Notes under the pieces: model-generated
What the model saw: the letters and a program-made list of their open reading frames with translations, nothing else
Told to the model about the DNA's origin: nothing
The model's database searches: none
Position numbers and translations under genes: made by a program
Source: Coptis chinensis
Taxonomy: Eukaryota; Streptophyta; Magnoliopsida; Ranunculales; Ranunculaceae
Reading direction: 5' to 3'
Length of the DNA: 64,000 nucleotides
Assembly (NCBI GenBank): GCA_015680905.1
Contig: CM027379.1
Span: 100,677,001-100,741,000 of the forward strand
In this document: piece by piece, positions 57,001 to 64,000 of the stretch
Position numbering within the stretch: position 1 is the stretch's first letter
Layout: every line of letters begins with the position of its first letter

Positions 57001-59857
57001 TCAAATGTATCTATGGTTGAGTAGGTAATTTTTCATTCAAATTGTTAATTTGAACAAAAGTCAGGAAATAAAGAATGGAGAGCAGATAAGGTGATTTAAT
57101 ATTTGAATTGCGTAATATGAAAATAATTGAAACTAAATGTGCCATAGAGGCAGTCAGGGGTCATACCAGCTTTTAAATGTCTTCTGAAACTTACTCGAAA
57201 GATGTACGGTGACGAAAGAACTTCACGTGGATCTGTAATGCAAAAGACCATGTAGAGCATAATTATAGGTGTAAATTGTGTTAAAAAATTACAGTTCAAA
57301 AGAGAACTTTGTGATTTTTAACACATCTACAAAATCTTATCAGGATCTTCCACAATCCAAATTGACCATGCCTTGCATTTTTAACTGATAAAAGAAAATC
57401 TATATTGCAAGTTTCTATGAGTGATATGATTCAATTGGTTTATATTATGACTCTTTTTTCTGTTTTTTTATCTTTTTTATTTTGTAAATACTACTGTTTC
57501 AATGAGTATGATGATTCAAGTTGATTACAGATGTGGCTATTGAACAAGCAAACTGGGACCCCTCCAAAACTCGTGATAAGCTTCGGCGTGATATAGATGC
57601 ACATGTTGCTTCAGTTCGTACCTCCAAACTGTCTGAACTTACATCCTCCTATGAGGTATGGGAACACAGGCTTCATCCTGAATGGTGAACTTTATCTTAC
57701 TAATTTTTTAAGCTGTAGATATTTGTTGTTAGGTCGATAACCATCATACTAAGTATAGATGCAATTATGTGCTTAATCGTCCCCTTGCTTTAAAATACGG
57801 AACAAGTTGCAATTGAGGATCTTTGATAAACCTATAGGGAAAACTGAACAAGGCATTATCAGAACCTGTGGAAGCTCTTCTAGATGCAGCTAGTGACAAT
57901 ACCTGGTCTGCCATCAGAAATCTGCTTCAACGTGAAACAGAATCAGCAGTATCTGGGCTTTCCAAAGACATTTCTGGCTTTGACATTGATCACAAGACGA
58001 CGACTGAATTGCTCACAAATATGGAGAACTATGCAAGAAATGTTGTTGAAGGCAAGGCCAAAGAAGAAGCAGGAAGAGTCCTGATCCGGATGAAGGACAG
58101 GTAAGACCATTGACAAGACTTGTATTCTGAGCGATATCCCTAATGGACCAAATAAGAGTAATACTAAAATACTGTTCACAGGTTTTCAACATTGTTTAGT
58201 CACGACTCTGACTCAATGCCAAGAATTTGGACTGGGAAGGAAGACATCCGAGCAATCACAAAAACTGCTCGTTCTGCAGTACGTCCCGACTTGATTAGCT
58301 GTAAAATCTTGAAATTTCTCTTTGCTTAGAAGTTTGAACTATTTTGGTCCTTTTCAGTCATTGAAGTTGCTCTCTGTAATGGCTGCTGTTCGGTTGGACG
58401 AAGATGCTGATAATATTGCAAATACTCTGTCAGTCGCCCTTGTGGATTCTGCTAGTACCAGTTCTACTAACAAAAGCATCACATCAGTCGATCCACTTGC
58501 TTCAAGCACCTGGGAAGAGGTAACCATCTACTGAAACTCATTACTGATGTTGCTTTGTGCTTGAGTTCTACTTCTTTATTAGTTCTATGACTGAAAGTAG
58601 TTTAGAGGCCTTAGGTGTCTCTTGAAAATTGTGAACTTTATATTCTCAAAATTGTTCAGGCACTCACTTTCATTTGAACATTTCTACCCTTGTCAAAAGC
58701 TGTGCGCAATTGAAAATATATTAAGTTTGAGATGAATTAATAGTTTACAACAGCTATTCACATGGTTATAAATGTTTAAAGGAGCTGAATTTTGTCAAAT
58801 ATTATCTTCATGGTAAATTATATAAAACAAAAATTGGCCACAACTCTTCTCCATGTGGCTCCCATGAACATGTACATTTTCCATTTTTTTGTCTACATGA
58901 TATGTATCCTTTTGTATGTTTTTGTGTTTATGTGCTGTAGTTTCTTAATTATGTTTATGATCGATGTCTCATCCAGGTTCCCTCGACGAAAACATTAATT
59001 ACACCTGTCCAATGCAAATCGCTTTGGAGGCAATTCAAGGCGGAGACCGAGTATAGTGTCTCTCAAGCCATTGCTGCTCAGGCACGTTTAAAATATTTTG
59101 TTTACAAAATTTATTCAGTAGGTTTTCTTTGTTGACAAAATGATTACTGTCAGAAAGCTATCTGATTGGAATTAAATTCTGCTTTGTCAAATTCTCAGGA
59201 AGCCAATAAACGCAATAACAACTGGTTACCACCTCCGTGGGCAATTCTTGCCTTGGTAGTCTTGGGATTCAATGAGTTCATGACACTCCTGAGGTAGATG
59301 ATCGCCATTTACTTTTCAGGTTGAAAGTAGGTTAACGTAGAAGCTTATTAGTCCTGCTTTTCTCTAAATTGTGTCTGCTTTGTGAACCTTTTTTGACAGG
59401 AATCCTTTATACCTTGGTGTTATCTTTGTTTGCTTTCTACTGGTTAAAGCCCTATGGGTCCAACTAGATATCTCGGGTGAATTCCGCAATGGTGCTGTAA
59501 GTATATAGCTATCTTTCCCTTTTTGCAACTGTGTTATAAGATTATTTCTGCTACCTGAAGTTTTTAATGGCCTTATCTTGGATCATGATTCATGCTTGAA
59601 TGCAGCTTCCCGGTCTTCTGTCCATTTCTACTAAGTTCCTTCCAACTGTAATGAATCTCCTCAGAAAACTAGCAGAGGAGGGCCAAAAGCCTACTACAGC
59701 TGGTCCTCAAAGAAATCCTGAAACAGATCAGAGTACAGCAAATGGTGTACCTGTTTATAGTGATTCATCGTCAAGTGCATCATCTAGTATTACATCGTCA
59801 GCGACAGAGGTTGATCACTCAAGTACATTACAACAAAGACGAGCTGAAATGAATTAG
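48097..59857 (+). CDS. RHD3: RHD3-family dynamin-like GTPase (atlastin/SEY1 class), ER membrane fusion
   Basis: Proteins of this family fuse ER tubules; loss affects root-hair growth in Arabidopsis. Coding exons: 48097-48100, 50730-50879, 51176-51242, 51341-51443, 52307-52377, 52495-52558, 52634-52699, 52791-52838, 52930-52992, 53100-53156, 53500-53658, 53743-53811, 53916-54007, 54696-54774, 55737-55902, 57531-57655, 57838-58100, 58182-58278, 58358-58519, 58977-59081, 59199-59293, 59400-59496, 59606-59857. They sum to 2454 bases, 817 codons plus stop, near the roughly 800 residues usual for RHD3. The GTPase domain has the P-loop GPQSSGKS (47-54), TT at 77-78, DLEG (97-100) and RDKT (171-174). 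A long helical middle region follows. Two membrane segments form a hairpin at about 683-701 and 704-722. After it come an amphipathic segment ([19 protein letters not shown]) and a Ser-rich tail. Introns 3 and 20 begin with GC. It could be RHD3 itself or an RHD3-like paralogue. Confidence 0.93.
48101..50729 (+). other. First intron of the RHD3-family gene (2.6 kb)
   Basis: It starts GTATGT directly after ATGG and ends CCCCGCAG. No coding exon is recognised inside. A minus-strand stretch at about 49975-50100 reads [18 protein letters not shown], which resembles the gag (UBN2-type) domain of Copia elements, so part of the intron may be an old antisense retroelement fragment; this is weak. Confidence 0.5.
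56414..56577. mobile_element. MITE-like inverted-repeat element in intron 15 of the RHD3-family gene
   Basis: Ends CTAAGTTACATTGACACGCC and the complement of GGCGTGTCCATGTAACCTAG match at 18 of 20 positions. The interior contains GTGTCCGACACGGACACG, itself palindromic. A clean target duplication was not found. Confidence 0.65.
56600..56965 (-). pseudogene. LINE reverse-transcriptase C-terminal fragment, antisense in intron 15
   Basis: On the minus strand a zinc-binding motif [18 protein letters not shown] is followed, in another frame, by [20 protein letters not shown]. This is the layout of the zf-RVT region at the C-terminus of plant LINE ORF2 proteins (CX2C...HX4C, then [10 protein letters not shown]-like). 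Only this end is present and it is frameshifted. It lies antisense to the host gene and should be spliced out. Confidence 0.7.
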
Positions 59858-61496
59858 ACCTGTTAATTTCATCCAGTGACCAAGTTTGGTGCAGGCTTTG
59901 GAGGAGCAAATTCTTGTCAGGTGCCATCGTCTGCTTTGCCTGGTAGAATGCTCAAAGTATGTGTATCTGCTGGCATGCTGAGTGTGTACGATTGGTGTTT
60001 GAGATGGTGTTATCATGCTGCCCATCCCCTCCCAAAGTAGTTTTGCTCCTCAGATGTGGCGTTCGATAATTTTTGGAGGGTGTTGATTTTGGTTGTAAAG
60101 GGTTCTTCTTATGGGCTGTTAGTTTCTTTAGAAAGCCCCTCAGAGCCCATTAAAATAGTGTTCAAGTTTTGTTTTTGCTGTTATTTGTTTAGTTTTCCTT
60201 TTTGTGAAACGGAATACAAATTATATGGCTCGCATTAATCGGTCTCTATTTGTGATAACCTTTTCTCTTTTTTTCTTTTATTTTCCTTCTCTTTCAATTT
60301 TATTGTAACTTTGGTCGGCATGTTATTCATGGTGGGGAGATTATATCTACAAAATATCAGTCTTTAATTCAACTGGTAGGTGAGATATTGCTTTGTACGT
60401 TTTGGAAGTGGCTCTATCCCTTATATATTGTGCATTCATGTATATATTGCTCTATCCCTAATACAATGAAGCACGAAGCAAATGGACGAGCGAGCTTTTA
60501 ACTACAATCCCTTTATCCTAATCAGCAAGAGCATGTATCTGATATTCTGATGTAGCTCTCTGTAGCTCTCAGAGTTGTTATTTTCTTTCCATCTGTAAAA
60601 CTTTCTTCATTATAAGCAGAATTGAATCTTGATGTGTAGTATATGATATATTCCTAGCTCTTACATTAAACTTCAGTCAATTGACATTTTGTGCGTTTAA
60701 TTCTGCACTCTGCTGCTTAGAGTAGAAACAAAAAGTAATTTGCCGTCTGTGTGACTAAATAATAAGTTCAGGATTCTTCTTTCTCGTTTCTTCCAATAAG
60801 AGGGCGCTTTCTATTTCACCTACCAAATACCTTTCTCATATTTTGCAATCTCATTGTTTTGGTCAAGAAGCACGAATGTAATTCACTGTAGTTAGCTATC
60901 TCAAGCTCGCTGTCCTCTTCAATTTAAAAGAACCCGTGATTTTGAGAAATAATACAGTGATGGAGTTGCTAAACATCACAGAACTTCTTGCCTTCTTGAT
61001 TGTGTCATGTGTGCATGTTTAATCTTTGCTTAGACAACATAACTTATTCCTCTTGCAAGTATCAAATATACTGTTTGTAATCCAACAGTATAACTTATCC
61101 AAGATAAAAATTGTTGTTTTTAATGAGATAACTTTCCTTGGTATATCTCCAGTTCTCCACTGCAGTAACACGGCTTCCAGTGTATTTTGAGTTTTAAAGA
61201 GCTGAGCTTGTGTTGTTTAAAGTTTAAACAGAACGGGAATAAAAGAAGGACATATTTTGTAGTGTTCAGTCAGTCAGTCCTTTTAAGGAAAATGCTAAGC
61301 AAATAAGATACGGGGTCAGTGAATGAAACGTTGTTCTGTGCTGCTGCCTGCTGGGCATCAACATTCCCAGATTGTTATAGATGCAGAAGTATTATAGAAG
61401 AAAGTGAATCTTCATTCATCATTTTTCCCTTGATTTCTCTATAAAAAAAATTTCTACTGAGTACACACTAAAATGAAAATATTTACAATTATGAGA
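59858..61496. other. Intergenic region between two convergent genes
   Basis: It contains the 3' untranslated regions of the RHD3-family gene (from 59858 rightward) and of the ZIP gene (leftward from 61496). No further gene, tRNA or repeat is recognised. Confidence 0.55.
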
Positions 61497-63381
61497 TCAC
61501 TCCCAGATTGCAAGCAACGACATCAAACTAGCCCCGAGGAAGAGAGTGCAGTAAGAGACTACTTGGAGTCTGAGATTGCAGCTTATCTTCTTACTTAAGA
61601 AATCCGCAGCAATTAAATCAACCAGCGCCATGTATATCAAAATGCCAGCAGATATAGAGTCCAAGATACCTTCCACAACCAGTGCTCTTGCACTATTTTG
61701 ATTGTACATTGAAGAAATCCCGATGCCTAATCCAATCCCTGCGGGGGTTGTAATTGCAAAGAAGCAAGCCATGACAGTAGAGAGGACCTTTTTGTACTGA
61801 GCTTGGGAGATGCATCCACCCAGTGCAAACCCTTCGAAAAATTGATGGAATGATAGTGCTGCTATTAGTGGTCTTATTGTACAGGGGCTTTGAGACACCC
61901 CAAGCGACAACCCGATGATCACAGAGTGTGACACAATGCCAAGTTCCAATATCTACAAACAAAAAAAGAAAATAGAACACAAATTTAGGAAACAAATTAT
62001 ATGACCAATCTGCATTTTCATAAGAGTGAGAAACAGATCAAATTCCCTTTAAATTGTACTAAAAAAGGACTCTCACACTACAATAAGAAATGTTTCCCAT
62101 TTTCTATAGTAAATAAAGTAGAAAAGACAGATTAGCTGATCAGGACCTTTTTCAGACGTTTTTAATTTGGCCATAAAGATGATGCGATTATGTAGTTTGG
62201 AAAGATGATCACGGACTAGGTAATGTGGGTGTCTGAGGTCAAGAATGCTACCAGGTAACACTCTTGACAGAGGCCGCTTAGTTATAGACAAACGTTTTGT
62301 CCAAATCACAGTAATCCTTTTTTAGGATCCCAAACAAAATGTTTATCATCTAGTGTCTATACTCTATACAGTACGCATTCCTCATCCGAGAAAGTAAACA
62401 GCCCAAACCAAGATTTCCATTTTATCTAATCTACAGCTCCACCAATCAAACTTATAGATGGTGCTTGATTTTTTAACATGCCAAATGCTTAATGTTAGAG
62501 AACAGTTGCAATTCAACCTTTAGCATTATGTACTTAACGCTGAATGTGACTTAAATATGCCTGAAAAGCAAAACTGTTTCAAAACAAACAACCTCTAAAT
62601 GTTGAATCACTTGTCCTTGGTCTCTATAAATGCTAAGTCTAAAAAACAAACATCTCTTTACTTTCAAGAAAATGCTACCACCAAATAAAATATATACCTG
62701 CGCAACCACCACATGTCGTACTCCTGGCTCCTCCTCGCCTTCACCAAGAATCCCTAACCCATGAGAATGCCCATGTGCCACATGTCCATCGCACGCTTCA
62801 CTTCCATGATTATGATTATGATTATGATGCGCCGCATGTGCATGTATCCCAACAATATGCATACCACCTCCATCTTCCTCTCCAAAGACCTTCTCATGTC
62901 CATCCCTCCTCTCAACTCTCTCACTCGCAGCAATTTCACCCCCAGCCTCCGAATCAACCAATTCATCTCTTCTAATCTCATCCACAACTCTCCTCTTCCT
63001 TTGTCTCCTCTCAAAAAACTGAGTCCCAACAAATTCAACCATCAATGTCCCCAAACTAGCCATCATTGCTATAAAACCCGAAAATGGAAATTTCAACCAA
63101 AGTGATCCACCCAAACATGGGGCAGTCAGCGCAGCCGATCCATCTGATAACATATGAACATAGCCAGTTGCTAATATCACTCCAGCTGCAAATGCCTTCA
63201 TTGCAAAAAAGAAATTCCCATCTGTTTTCAAGAACTTCCTATTTTTCCCAACTAAAGGTAACGAAATGCCCAATATTCCACAAACTAGTATTGCACTAAT
63301 AGCAATAAGTTTCAATGCTAATGCTAGTGAGTCATCTCTGCATTTATCTGAGTCACCATTACTGCAACTCGTTGTCGTCAT
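61497..63381 (-). CDS. ZIP-family metal (zinc/iron) transporter
   Basis: ZIP proteins move Zn2+, Fe2+ or related cations into the cytosol. Exon 1 is 63381-62698 (228 codons) and exon 2 is 61952-61497 (151 codons plus stop), with a GT-AG intron of 745 bases, giving 379 residues. Segments in order: a short Cys-containing N-terminus ([13 protein letters not shown]), TM1 [22 protein letters not shown]2 [19 protein letters not shown]3 [18 protein letters not shown], a long loop rich in His ([23 protein letters not shown]), TM4 [17 protein letters not shown] (the ZIP signature with its His), TM5 [15 protein letters not shown] (His and Glu of the metal site), then TM6-TM8. The sequence looks closest to the ZIP4/IRT3-like plant group, from memory only. 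An in-frame ATG at 63438 would add 19 residues; 63381 is chosen because the extra residues are not ZIP-like. Confidence 0.92.
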
Positions 63382-64000
63382 GGCACTTGATACTAGTTGC
63401 AATATTGTCTCTTTTTTCCTCAAAAAATAAAAATACAAAGCTTCAAATTACAAAACTATCAACTCAAAAGTTAAAAATTCAACTTCTTTTTATGTTCTAC
63501 CTGGAAATAGTTGATAAGTTTTGTAATCATATAGTAACTCCCCAAGATTCTGCACACAAAGAAAACATAAAAATTCAGATACTTTAAACACCAAAAAACA
63601 AAAACTTACTGTTAATGTTAAATATCTCTAACCTCAAAGAAGAACATGTGAGAGTTTTCAAGACTTGGGTATTAAGCTTTATAATACCCAAAAAGCAGAG
63701 AATCTAGAATACTAAAAAAAAAAAAAAAAACTTCATGAAAATTTAAGATACTTGAAGCCAAAAAAAAAAGAATAAAAAACCAAACTTTAAAGTTAAAAAG
63801 GATGGTGGTAGAGATTTGGAGAAATGGGTGGTGATGTGAGACTTGATTATGATGAATGTTGTGAATATAAAGAAGATTGTGTTTCGTAACAAAGGAAGAA
63901 AATGTCGACATTTTTTGGAACTCAAGATGGCCTGGCTGCTTAGGAAGCACTTTTAAATTCTGTATACTTGTTTGTTTCTCGGAAAGTATGTGTATAAAGT
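63382..64000 (-). promoter_or_regulatory. Upstream region of the ZIP gene (leader and promoter)
   Basis: No other gene is recognised. The stretch is A/T-rich with homopolymers at 63713-63730 and 63760-63769 and probably holds the ZIP 5' leader. No clear zinc-deficiency response element (RTGTCGACAY type) was seen, although AATGTCGACATT, which resembles it, occurs at 63900-63911. Confidence 0.4.

Noticed and set aside
62761-63105. 114-codon ORF on the plus strand over the ZIP gene
   Set aside because: It is the complement of the ZIP exon, including the His-rich repeat, and shows no independent motif.

Overview
The window is nuclear DNA of a flowering plant, most likely a eudicot. It carries two intron-rich plant genes, plant Ty3/gypsy (Athila-type) retrotransposons with a tRNA-Asp type primer site, a Mutator-like element (MULE) with a FAR1-type transposase, and several hAT-type elements. 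The species cannot be named from the sequence alone.

Layout. (1) 1-17912: an Athila-type element, here Athila-1, whose 5' LTR is cut by the window start. Its gag is frameshifted and its pol nearly readable. It has a long non-coding 3' region and a complete 3' LTR. A MULE (8880-15040) has inserted into that 3' region. The MULE holds a broken FAR1/MULE transposase on the minus strand, a fragment resembling a kinesin-14 calponin-homology exon on the plus strand, and many short palindromes. (2) 17913-19709: AT-rich DNA with no recognisable gene. (3) 19710-46948: a nested stack. A hAT-like element with a perfect 8-bp target duplication contains a non-coding, tandem-repeat-rich element with LTR-like direct repeats. 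That element contains a Tekay/Del-like solo LTR, and the solo LTR contains a second, older Athila-type element, Athila-2 (23809-41823, duplication GCCCT). Two further hAT-type elements lie on the right side of the stack. (4) 46949-64000: gene space. A complete RHD3-family (atlastin-like, ER-shaping GTPase) gene runs on the plus strand (48097-59857, 23 coding exons, 817 codons plus stop). A ZIP-family metal transporter gene runs convergently on the minus strand (61497-63381, two exons).

The most unusual material is between pol and the 3' end of Athila-2. Athila-1 has only about 0.3 kb between its pol stop and an internal polypurine-tract (PPT) module. Athila-2 has about 5.9 kb in the same slot. 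That slot holds three successive, degenerate ORFs that look like paralogues of one another. Between the first and second is a compact promoter-like block, with five AACGG (MSA-core) motifs and a TATA box, placed just before a 39-codon ORF with one predicted membrane span. Both elements also carry a second, internal copy of the PPT module, and both keep recognisable non-coding blocks between the internal and terminal PPTs.

All identifications rest on reading motifs and repeats by eye. No database search was run, and element ages and percent identities are rough impressions.
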